From a virus: a DNA stretch of 29,863 nucleotides. The DNA lies in the IMG/VR virus record IMGVR_UViG_3300045256_000805, positions 1 to 29,863 of that record; one strand, written 5' to 3'. A program made the translations under genes and the position numbers. Of the stretch, positions 23,481-29,863 are shown piece after piece (position 1 is the stretch's first letter; every line of letters begins with the position of its first letter). The notes below the pieces were generated by a model. That model searched no databases. It saw only the letters and a list, made by a program, of their open reading frames with translations, and was not told the DNA's origin.

Positions 23481-25616
23481 ATGCTCCAAAAACTCCCCTT
23501 CCGCCCTGGCCTCTACAAGGACGACAGTCCGCTCGAGGCCAAGGGCTATTGGGTCGAGGCCGATAAAATCAGGTTCGTGCGCGGACTTCCAGAGACGATT
23601 TACGGCTGGGAAAAGGCCTCCAACGCCAGCCTGCTGGGCCTTTGCCGCGGCGCGCTGACCTGGGCCGACAACGGCCGCAATCCGTACGCCGCGCTCGGCA
23701 CCCATCTGCGGCTCTATGCCATGGACGTGGATGGGAACGTGACCGATATCACGCCGGCGGTCGCCAGGGCCCAGGGCGTGGCGATCACGATCGCGACCGT
23801 CGCCGGGTCCGCCGCGGTCACGGCGGGATGGACCGCGCACGGGCTGGTGCAGGATCAGAAGTTCGCGTTCGACGGCGCCACGGTGACGTCGATCGGCGGC
23901 GTGACCGTCAACGGTACGTTCGCCGTTGCCTCGGTCGTCGACGCCAACACGTTCACCTTCGTCGCGGCGCAGACCGCCGCTGCAAGCGCGGGGCCGACGG
24001 CGACGACAGTCAACACCACCGTTTTCCTGGCTCCCGGCCAGGTCGACGGCCTGGGCGGTCTCGGCTACGGCACAGGCGGCTACGGCACCGGCGGCTATGG
24101 CAGCTCCGCCGCCGGATTCAGCCTCTACCCGCGCACCTGGTCGCTGGCGCCCTGGGGGCAGAACCTGATCGCCAACCCGCGCGGCGGGGGCATCTACGAG
24201 TGGGCGCCCAACGTCGCGGCGACGGAGCTGGTCGCCAACGGCAGCTTCACCGGCTCGGCCGCCGGCTGGAGCCTGGGGGCCGGAATCAGCTACGGCACGA
24301 ACAATCTCGTGTTCTCCGCGGCGAACGGCTCCGTCACCCAGACGGTCACCACGAGCATCGCCGCCTGGCACCTGCTGAGCCTCGACGTCGGGTCGTGGTC
24401 CACCGGCGCGATCCAGCCGGTCTACAACGGCACGAGCATCGGCCCGCCGATCGCCGCCAACGGCACGTATCGCACCGCATTCCATTCCGGCGCCGGCGGG
24501 GCACGCACCCTGGCGATCGCCGGCAGCAACGCATCGTGCACTGTGGACAACGTGTCGGTGCAGGTGCTGACCTCCGCCAGCCTCATCCCATCCGCTCCGC
24601 CCCAGGCGACGTGCATCTTCGCGACCGGCGAACGGATTCTGGTGGCCTGCGGCTGCGCCGACGCGAGCGGCAACTTCGACGCGCTGCGGGTGCGCTGGAC
24701 CGACACCCAGAACAACCAGAGCTGGGCGCAGGCCGCGACGAACCTCGCCGGCGCCTTCACCCTGACGAACGGAAGCCGGATCGTCCGGGGTTTGGCGGGC
24801 ACGCGGGAGAACCTGCTGTTCACCGATACCGCCGTCTACACCATGCGGTACGTGCCGGACCCCGCGGTCGTCTACAGCTTCACGGAAATCGCGACCGGCT
24901 GCGGCCTGATCGGGCCCAATGCGGTCGCGCAGGCCGCGGGGCGGACGTTCTGGCTGAGTCCGGCGGGAGAATTCTTCGCCTACGACGGCAGCCTGCCGCG
25001 GCCGCTGGCGTCGACCCTGCAACGGGACGTGCAGGACAACCTCGCCTGGGTGCAGCAGGACAAGGTCCATGCCTTTCCGATCGCCGCCCGCAACGAGGTG
25101 TGGTGGATCTATCCCGATGCGCGGGACGGCAACGAATGCTCGCGCTACGCGATCTACAACTTCATCGAGGATCACTGGAGCGCGGGCACGTTCGACCGGA
25201 CCGCGTGGGCCGACGCCGGCGTGTTCCCCTATCCGCTCTCGGTCGACACCTCCGGCGCGATCCGGTTCCAGGAAAAGGGCTTCACGGCGGACGGCGCGGC
25301 GCGGAGCTGGTCGATCGCATCGGCCTACGTCGATCTCGCCGACGGCGACACCCACATGAGGCTTGTCGGTATCGAACCCGATGCGGAAGACCTCCAGGGC
25401 GGATATCAGATCGCCGTGGGCACGCGTCTGCGCAGCGCCGCCGGATTGACCAGCCGCAATTTCGGTCCCTACGGCATCACCGGCGCGACCGGAAAAGTGA
25501 GCGCGCGCGCCAACGGCCAGGAAGCCAGGTTCACCTTCTCCGCCACCGCGGCGCCGTCGTTCTGGCGCCTGGGCGCGCTTCGTCTCGACTTGCAGGAAAC
25601 CGGGCGCAGACGGTGA
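23481..25616 (+). CDS. Tail hub/nozzle-like structural protein (beta-propeller type)
   Basis: 711 residues from ATG 23481 (MLQKLPFRPGLYKDDSPLEA); an upstream in-frame ATG at 23406 runs through the GT61 gene and is rejected. The opening 'FRPG...D.S..EA.GYWVEADKIRFVRGLPETIYGWEK' is a family signature of large podovirus tail proteins. Further on there is a Gly/Tyr repeat (GYGTGGYGTGGYGS, about residues 195-210), a carbohydrate-binding-like beta insert (about 245-370), and 'TEIATGCGLIGPNAVAQAAG', 'RTFWLSPAGEFFAYDGSLPR' in propeller-like repeats. It probably forms the tail tube or stabilises the head-tail joint, as P22 gp10-type proteins do. Confidence 0.72.
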   Translation: MLQKLPFRPGLYKDDSPLEAKGYWVEADKIRFVRGLPETIYGWEKASNASLLGLCRGALTWADNGRNPYAALGTHLRLYAMDVDGNVTDITPAVARAQGVAITIATVAGSAAVTAGWTAHGLVQDQKFAFDGATVTSIGGVTVNGTFAVASVVDANTFTFVAAQTAAASAGPTATTVNTTVFLAPGQVDGLGGLGYGTGGYGTGGYGSSAAGFSLYPRTWSLAPWGQNLIANPRGGGIYEWAPNVAATELVANGSFTGSAAGWSLGAGISYGTNNLVFSAANGSVTQTVTTSIAAWHLLSLDVGSWSTGAIQPVYNGTSIGPPIAANGTYRTAFHSGAGGARTLAIAGSNASCTVDNVSVQVLTSASLIPSAPPQATCIFATGERILVACGCADASGNFDALRVRWTDTQNNQSWAQAATNLAGAFTLTNGSRIVRGLAGTRENLLFTDTAVYTMRYVPDPAVVYSFTEIATGCGLIGPNAVAQAAGRTFWLSPAGEFFAYDGSLPRPLASTLQRDVQDNLAWVQQDKVHAFPIAARNEVWWIYPDARDGNECSRYAIYNFIEDHWSAGTFDRTAWADAGVFPYPLSVDTSGAIRFQEKGFTADGAARSWSIASAYVDLADGDTHMRLVGIEPDAEDLQGGYQIAVGTRLRSAAGLTSRNFGPYGITGATGKVSARANGQEARFTFSATAAPSFWRLGALRLDLQETGRRR

Positions 25617-25966
25617 TCGAGGATTGGATCCGGGCCAGGGACTGGCTCCTGCCGGCGCTTGCCCTGAACGGGGGCACGCACACCGAGGACGACATCGTCG
25701 CCGGGCTCTACGTCGGCCGCTACCATCTCTGGATCGCGGAGCGGGGCGCCATCGTCACCGAGTTCGTCACGTACCCGCGCCTGAAGGCGCTGAACTTCTT
25801 CCTTGTCGGGGGCAACCTGGAGGCTGTGCTCGCCCTCGAGCCGGGGATCGTCGCATTCGCGCGGGAGAACGGCTGCAAGCGCGTGATCTGTGCGGGCCGC
25901 AAGGGCTGGGAACGGGTTCTCAAGGACTATGCCCCCGCGTGGTTGGGACTGCGGAAGGACATCTAG
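25613..25966 (+). CDS. Small virion-associated protein, GNAT-like/gp13-like
   Basis: 117 residues from GTG 25613, overlapping the previous stop as GTGA. 'GRYHLWIAERGAIVTEFVTY' and 'PRLKALNFFLVGGNLEAVLA' lead to 'ARENGCKRVICAGRKGWERV', then LKDYAPAW. This order matches a small protein found in podovirus tail/ejection clusters with an acetyltransferase-like fold (T7 gp13-like context). No acetyl-CoA P-loop is obvious, so a structural role is more likely than catalysis. Confidence 0.65.
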   Translation: MIEDWIRARDWLLPALALNGGTHTEDDIVAGLYVGRYHLWIAERGAIVTEFVTYPRLKALNFFLVGGNLEAVLALEPGIVAFARENGCKRVICAGRKGWERVLKDYAPAWLGLRKDI

Positions 25967-27088
25967 ATGAGCAAGGGCGGCAGCGAATCGTCATCGAGCC
26001 AGCATTCCTCATTCGCCGGGAACAGCACGACAACGCCCGTCATCCCCGAGGATTGGCTTGACCTCAATACCAGGATCCGAGCGTTGCTCGGCGACACCGG
26101 CGCGACACCGGCTCAGCAGTCCGCGATGTCGTTCACTGCAGGCCAGCTTGGTGGAAACAGCCCGGTCAATGCTGCCTTGCCGGGCATCAACAGCTTGCTC
26201 TGGGGGATCGATCAGCAGTACGGCGGCATCAACAAGAACCTTTACGATCTGGCGATGAACGGCCCTCGCCAAGCCGGCGCGGCTCTCTCCGGCGGTTCCA
26301 CGGCCCATGCGGCATTGGCCGGGCCGGTCGCAAACGCGGCTGCAGGCACCGGTGCCGCGGCATCCTCTCCCTACGCGCAGCTTTACGGAAGCGCGGTCAC
26401 CGATCCGGCTCTTGCCGCATACGACTACGGCACCGCCCGCGGTCTCTCGGCGCTCGATGCCAGGACCGCCGCCGGCGGTGCGTTCGCCAACTCGCGCAGC
26501 GAAATCCCCTACGACGACTTGATTTCGCAAGCCGCCCTCGGGCGGGGCCAGTTGTCCGCCTCCCTCAACCAACAAGGTCTCAATCAGGCGTTCGGCTTCG
26601 GCCAGCAGGACGCGAACCGGTCGGCCGATCTGGCGAAGTTCAACTCCGATCTGGCTTTCCGGCGCGACATGTTCAATACGGGCAACCAGCAGGCGGCGAA
26701 CATCTTCAACGCTCAGCAGCAGCAACAGAACGACCAGTTCAACGCCGGCGCCCTGAACCAGAACTCCCAGTTCAACGTGGACGCAGCCAATCAAGCGGAT
26801 CGGATGAAGGCGTCGTTTCTCGCACAGGCCGCGCAGAATCTGGGGGCGAGGGTCGGGCTCTCCCAGGCGGTCATGAACAATATCGTCACCGCCAACGGAC
26901 TCGACCTTGGGGCGGCCAAGACCCTGTTCGACCAAGGCGCGATCACAGCCAACCAGCTCCAAGAATTGCTGAAGATTGGAACGGCACGGTTCGGCCGCAA
27001 CACGACGTCCTCCGGGTCGCAGGATGCGGTCGGCAATTCGTCCAACTCGAAATTCGGCTTCGGAATCGGCGACCTTCTGAATCTCTAA
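25967..27088 (+). CDS. Asn/Gln-rich ejection-type internal virion protein
   Basis: 373 residues from ATG 25967 directly after the previous TAG. Ser-rich start, Ala/Gly-rich middle, then a stretch (about 205-290) of Phe-Asn/Gln repeats (NIFNAQQQQQNDQFNAGALN, NQNSQFNVDAANQADRMKAS), typical of internal/ejection proteins in podoviruses. These leave the particle with the DNA and help form the channel across the envelope. No enzymatic motif. The function is inferred from composition and from its place after the tail hub gene. Confidence 0.65.
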   Translation: MSKGGSESSSSQHSSFAGNSTTTPVIPEDWLDLNTRIRALLGDTGATPAQQSAMSFTAGQLGGNSPVNAALPGINSLLWGIDQQYGGINKNLYDLAMNGPRQAGAALSGGSTAHAALAGPVANAAAGTGAAASSPYAQLYGSAVTDPALAAYDYGTARGLSALDARTAAGGAFANSRSEIPYDDLISQAALGRGQLSASLNQQGLNQAFGFGQQDANRSADLAKFNSDLAFRRDMFNTGNQQAANIFNAQQQQQNDQFNAGALNQNSQFNVDAANQADRMKASFLAQAAQNLGARVGLSQAVMNNIVTANGLDLGAAKTLFDQGAITANQLQELLKIGTARFGRNTTSSGSQDAVGNSSNSKFGFGIGDLLNL

Positions 27089-27234
27089 CAGCCGCGATCA
27101 AGACGTGATTCGCTTCCTGTCGAGGGACGCGGCAGGCGTCAAGTGCCAAGCCGAGCAGTTCCCCGGGGTCAGGTCCGCATGCGCTCTGCTGCGCTTCCAC
27201 GTAAAGCTGCAGGCGATACGGCGATGAGGGTGAA

Positions 27235-27576
27235 TTGAACACGCCCGGAGGCTCGGCTCCAAACCGCATTGTCGTGGCGCTCCAGAACGGGACGGGGGCC
27301 ATCCTCGCCAAGCTCGCCGTGATCAGCGTGCCGTTTCTCCTTGGCGCGACCGGCTATCTGCTGAACGCGGCGATTGCCGCTCGCGACGCCGTGACGCACC
27401 AAGAGATTCTTGCCATTGGCGGCAAGGTGGACGACTTGGCGGGTCGGATCGACGCTCTGGCAAGCATCGTCAGGGCCGACAACGACCGGGTCATCGCCAC
27501 GCAAGGCGACGTGCGCGAACTCCAAGCACAGCAGAGGGCGACGGAGCGCAGGCTGGACGAACGAAGCCGCCACTGA
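27235..27576 (+). CDS. Holin-like single-TM protein with coiled-coil tail
   Basis: 113 residues from TTG 27235, with GAGGG six bases upstream; no ATG or GTG start fits the frame before GTG 27274. One likely membrane segment at about 25-47 (AVISVPFLLGATGYLLNAAI), followed by a charged coiled coil (GKVDDLAGRIDALASIVRAD, RELQAQQRATERRLDER). It is placed just before the lysis genes. The small size and single membrane helix with coiled coil resemble holins or holin antagonists of the XhlA kind, though with the order reversed. Moderately sure. Confidence 0.5.
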   Translation: MNTPGGSAPNRIVVALQNGTGAILAKLAVISVPFLLGATGYLLNAAIAARDAVTHQEILAIGGKVDDLAGRIDALASIVRADNDRVIATQGDVRELQAQQRATERRLDERSRH

Positions 27577-27656
27577 GGCACCGCCGCCTCTGGCGCGTGC
27601 GCGAGAACCCCGTATGATCCGCGGATCCGTTCCGCAATTAGGGAATTCGCGCCGTC

Positions 27657-28187
27657 ATGATCCGACGTGGCATTCATCCCAGCGCCGTCATCGACATACT
27701 CGGCCAAGCAATCATTCCCCATTCGACAATTGCCGAGCCGCTGGCGGTCATCTTTGTCGGTCTTGAGGGCAAGCTGGAACTGGGGGAGAGGAACACCCTT
27801 TATCCCCATGTTAGTCTGCGCATCGATAAGGGCTGGATGCGGAGCGGAGAGGAAGTATCGTTCGGCCCTGGCGTCAGCATTTACGAGCCGCGTGCCGGCC
27901 TCGAAATCGGCAGCCATTGCATGATCGCTGCCGGGGTTGCGATCTGCGGCACCTCGCACACGACAGCGCGTACCGACGTGCCCATGCGCCATCAAGAGGC
28001 GATTGCGCAGAAGATCGTTATCGAAGACGACGTGTGGGTGGGGATGCGCGCGGTCATCCTGCCGGGCGTGACGATCGGGCGCGGCTCGATCGTTGGCGCC
28101 GGCTCGATCGTGACTCGCGATATTCCACCGTTCAGCGTCGCATGGGGAAATCCCTGCAGCGTGCAACGATCGCGGCGTAACGACTGA
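27657..28187 (+). CDS. Left-handed beta-helix O-acetyltransferase (WbbJ/CysE-like)
   Basis: 176 residues from ATG 27657. Hexapeptide repeats run along the protein, most clearly IGSHCMIAAGVAI (84-96) and IEDDVWVGMRAVILPGVTIG onward (122-154). The catalytic His101 sits in CGTSHT, as in the maltose/galactoside O-acetyltransferase family, and the ending 'VTRDIPPFSVAWGNP' is typical. The N-terminus has extra beta-helix turns. It would transfer acetyl groups to a sugar, most likely the host O-antigen or capsule. Its place between holin and endolysin is unusual and indicates cargo. Confidence 0.8.
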   Translation: MIRRGIHPSAVIDILGQAIIPHSTIAEPLAVIFVGLEGKLELGERNTLYPHVSLRIDKGWMRSGEEVSFGPGVSIYEPRAGLEIGSHCMIAAGVAICGTSHTTARTDVPMRHQEAIAQKIVIEDDVWVGMRAVILPGVTIGRGSIVGAGSIVTRDIPPFSVAWGNPCSVQRSRRND

Positions 28188-28253
28188 GCGCAGTCCGAAT
28201 CGGGCCGCCGCTTCCGCGACCCACAGCCCTCTCCCCTGGTTCGGAGTCCCCGC

Positions 28254-28943
28254 ATGAAGCTGAATGCGGCCGGCATCGCGCTGATCAAGGAACGGGAAGC
28301 ATGCCGGCTTGAGGCGTATCTGTGTCCCGGTGGCGTGTGGACCATCGGATACGGCCACTCAGGTTCGGAGATTCATGAGGGTCTCGCTATCACGCCCGCC
28401 GATGCCGAAGCCCTGCTGCATGCAGACCTGCTTCGCATCGACGCGTGCGTTGCACGCCTCTGTCCCTCAGCAACCGAATCTCAACACGCCGCAATGGTCT
28501 GTCTGGCCTATAATATCGGGTGCGGGGCATTCTCTCGGTCTTCCGTCGCGCGATTGCACAATGCGGGAAGAACGGCCGAAGCCGCTCAAGCATTCGCATT
28601 GTGGAACAAGGCGCGTGGCCGGGTCCTGCCGGGACTGGTCGCGCGGCGCGCAGCGGAAGTCGCGCTGTATCTCGCCGATGACGGCACGGCGGCCGGGTTT
28701 GCGGACGGCGAGAAGCCCCTATCCGAATCGCGCACTCTTGCCGGTAGCAGTCTAGGCGGCGCGGCCGTCGGCGCGACGGCGCTGGGCGAGCTTGCCTCGC
28801 AAGTCGATGCGTGGCGCAGCCAGACGCTCGCCTTGCTGCCCTACTTCGAATCACTGCGGTGGGCGCTGTTGGTCCTCATTCTTGCGGGGCTTTCGCTGGC
28901 GGCCTATGCCCGCTGGCATGACCGGCGGGAGGGTCGCAGTTGA
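28254..28943 (+). CDS. GH24 endolysin (lysozyme) with C-terminal membrane segment
   Basis: 229 residues from ATG 28254. The GH24 core is clear: Glu15, then Cys24 in LCPGGVWTIGYGH where T4 lysozyme has Asp20, and Thr30, giving the T4 spacing (E+9, E+15). 'FNIGCGAF'-like YNIGCGAFSRSSVARLHN and 'LWNKARGRVLPGLVARRAAE' follow. Residues about 150-195 are a linker, then one membrane segment (about 202-219, ALLVLILAGLSLAAYARW) and a basic end. It cuts the glycan chain of peptidoglycan. The Cys for Asp change is known in RrrD/P21-like endolysins. It is TGATG-coupled to the spanin gene. Confidence 0.88.
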   Translation: MKLNAAGIALIKEREACRLEAYLCPGGVWTIGYGHSGSEIHEGLAITPADAEALLHADLLRIDACVARLCPSATESQHAAMVCLAYNIGCGAFSRSSVARLHNAGRTAEAAQAFALWNKARGRVLPGLVARRAAEVALYLADDGTAAGFADGEKPLSESRTLAGSSLGGAAVGATALGELASQVDAWRSQTLALLPYFESLRWALLVLILAGLSLAAYARWHDRREGRS

Positions 28944-29410
28944 TGGCTCTTTTCGGCGGCCTGTCATGGCGCCTCCTGGGCATTGCGGCCGGTCTGCTGA
29001 CCGTCGTGGCGCTCGCGACTGCCATCAAGCGCATCGGTCACCTCGAAGCGCAGCTCGACGCAGCAACAGAGATCGCAAACGCGAATGCGGCCATTGCCGA
29101 AGAGGATCGACGCCTGCGGGAGAAGGCCCTCGCCATCGCCGCCGAGAGTGCGGCGGCAGCGGAACGCACGCGCCAACGCTATGCGCAGCAACGTCGGGAG
29201 ATTGCCGATGCCCCGCAGACGACCGACGGTTCTCTGGCTCCTGTGCTGCGCCGTGCTCTTGATGGGTTGCCAGAGTCGCCCGTCTCCACCCCGTCTCGTC
29301 CTGCTGCCGCGCATAGTGCCGCCGGATATGCTGACCTGCCAGGAAGGCCCGACCCGGCCGCCCCCTCAGGCAACCCAGAAGGACGCAGCCCTGGTCGTGC
29401 TGGACCTTGA
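28943..29410 (+). CDS. Rz: Inner-membrane spanin (Rz-like)
   Basis: 155 residues from ATG 28943, overlapping the endolysin stop as TGATG; a TTG at 28940 gives one extra residue. An N-terminal membrane anchor (about 8-28, WRLLGIAAGLLTVVALATAI) is followed by a long charged coiled coil (about 33-88) with a basic stretch, then a Pro/Ala-rich end. That is the i-spanin plan. It works with the outer-membrane lipoprotein encoded in another frame inside its 3' half (29208 on), the classic Rz/Rz1 nesting. Confidence 0.78.
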   Translation: MALFGGLSWRLLGIAAGLLTVVALATAIKRIGHLEAQLDAATEIANANAAIAEEDRRLREKALAIAAESAAAAERTRQRYAQQRREIADAPQTTDGSLAPVLRRALDGLPESPVSTPSRPAAAHSAAGYADLPGRPDPAAPSGNPEGRSPGRAGP

Positions 29411-29471
29411 GGAGGCTCTGTCCGACTGCAAGGCGAAACTGTCCGCGATCGGCAAGATCATGACCCGCTAG
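29208..29471 (+). CDS. Rz1: Outer-membrane spanin lipoprotein (Rz1-like), nested in Rz
   Basis: 87 residues from ATG 29208 (GGGAG seven bases upstream), in a different frame within the 3' part of Rz and extending 61 bp past its stop. The signal peptide RRPTVLWLLCCAVLLMGC has a lipobox (LMGC, Cys19), followed by a Pro-rich segment (PSPPRLVLLPRIVPP) and a short C-terminal helix (LDLEEALSDCKAKLSAIGKI). Pro-rich outer-membrane lipoprotein plus nesting is diagnostic of o-spanins. A start at 29181 or 29085 is possible but would bury the signal peptide. Confidence 0.78.
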   Translation: MPRRRPTVLWLLCCAVLLMGCQSRPSPPRLVLLPRIVPPDMLTCQEGPTRPPPQATQKDAALVVLDLEEALSDCKAKLSAIGKIMTR

Positions 29472-29492
29472 CCGGGTCGCCCCGAGAGACGA

Positions 29493-29524
29493 GCGCCCCC
29501 GTCCGAAAGGGCGGGGGCGCTTTT
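29493..29524 (+). terminator. Strong rho-independent terminator after the lysis genes
   Basis: A 12-bp stem (GCGCCCCCGTCC pairing with GGGCGGGGGCGC, one G-T pair) capped by a GAAA tetraloop and followed by TTTT. It lies 22 bp after the Rz1 stop, at the end of the long rightward late operon, and separates it from the convergent gene at 29552. Confidence 0.85.
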
Positions 29525-29551
29525 GCTGTTTCCGCCTGGCAGAGGAGGCAA

Positions 29552-29863
29552 TTACATCGATGCGGCGGGCTTTGCCGGATGCTTCTTCTTATGGGTCGAC
29601 GTCTTCGCCTTTGTCGGCTTGTCGGTGTGGCTGATGCTCCCGCTCTTGGTATCGGCCTTTTCCTCGACCTTAGCTTCGGCTTTCGGCTCGGCCTTCACCT
29701 CGGACTTGACCGAAGGCGAAGGCGTTGCAGACGCGGAGGGGGCGGGTGCCGCTATCGTCTTCTCGATCGGCTTCGCCGGGATTGCCGCCGGCTCGCCGGC
29801 GAAGGCCGGAATCGCCAGGCTGAAGGCAGCGGCCGCGGCGAGAGCGAGCTTCAAGGTACGCAT
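29552..29863 (-). CDS. Small secreted Ala/Lys/Pro-rich protein, possibly host
   Basis: 103 residues, start ATG at the window edge, leftward and convergent with the late operon. A clear signal peptide (MRTLKLALAAAAAFSLAIPA, cleavage near AFA-GEP) is followed by a repetitive, disordered Ala/Lys/Glu/Pro/Ser-rich chain (KAEPKAEAKVEEKADTK) ending in a basic tract (HKKKHPAKP). Such short periplasmic proteins are common in alphaproteobacterial chromosomes, so this may be the host flank. A phage moron is the alternative. No family assigned. Confidence 0.6.
   Translation of the reverse strand: MRTLKLALAAAAAFSLAIPAFAGEPAAIPAKPIEKTIAAPAPSASATPSPSVKSEVKAEPKAEAKVEEKADTKSGSISHTDKPTKAKTSTHKKKHPAKPAASM

Noticed and set aside
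24062-24099. Short tandem repeat coding for Gly-Tyr-Gly-Thr-Gly
   Set aside because: It is a family trait of this tail protein type (Gly/Trp/Tyr repeats at this place), not a separate element.
22221-25355. 1044-residue leftward open frame
   Set aside because: Only the part up to about 23465 shows a protein family (GT61). The rest is antisense to the tail gene and open because of GC-rich codon bias.

Overview
This window is almost entirely one temperate phage (prophage) genome segment of a high-GC bacterium, most likely an alphaproteobacterium. The organism is inferred from the very GC-rich coding bias, the S24-type repressor with a 'RNHAYLHQYM' helix-turn-helix, and the podovirus-like structural set; nothing in the sequence fixes a genus. 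No integrase, replication gene, tRNA, CRISPR or IS is visible, so the element probably continues beyond the left edge. The right edge holds a convergent small secreted-protein gene that may be host DNA.

Layout. (1) 1-1250: leftward regulatory unit with a small early gene, an S24/LexA-fold repressor and palindromic operators in both upstream regions. (2) 1457-3433: rightward small genes, including a two-HTH protein and a probable small terminase subunit. (3) 3495-7146: large terminase and a long portal protein. (4) 7214-13250: accessory island between portal and scaffold. It holds two full copies (A, C) and two truncated copies (B, D) of one module with a near-identical N-terminal half and unrelated C-termini. 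Two inverted, paralogous, signal-peptide-bearing Sel1-like genes lie between the copies, with a pair of small membrane proteins. (5) 13455-20187: scaffold, SU10-like major capsid protein, head completion/adaptor genes and tail appendage proteins. (6) 20417-23465: two leftward glycosyltransferase genes separated by a decayed duplicate of the 5' end of the next tail gene. (7) 23481-27088: tail and ejection-type proteins. (8) 27235-29471: lysis region with holin-like protein, O-acetyltransferase, GH24 endolysin with a C-terminal membrane anchor, and nested Rz/Rz1 spanins, closed by a strong terminator.

How the genes work together. The repressor would silence the phage through the operator cluster. 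After induction, a rightward late operon with many TGATG/ATGA/GTGA overlaps makes packaging, head, tail and lysis proteins. Interspersed leftward genes (two Sel1-like, two glycosyltransferases) and the acetyltransferase look like lysogenic-conversion cargo acting on the host envelope.

Most interesting signal. The 7.2-13.3 kb island looks like a polymorphic effector system: a conserved N-terminal carrier, a 47-nt conserved junction block coding for ETVTVTAPR, AT-richer variable C-termini, an orphan C-terminal module without its carrier, and linked secreted or membrane proteins that could be immunity factors. The leftward cargo genes are repeatedly bordered by partial duplicates of the neighbouring phage gene. 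This suggests a common route of cargo acquisition.
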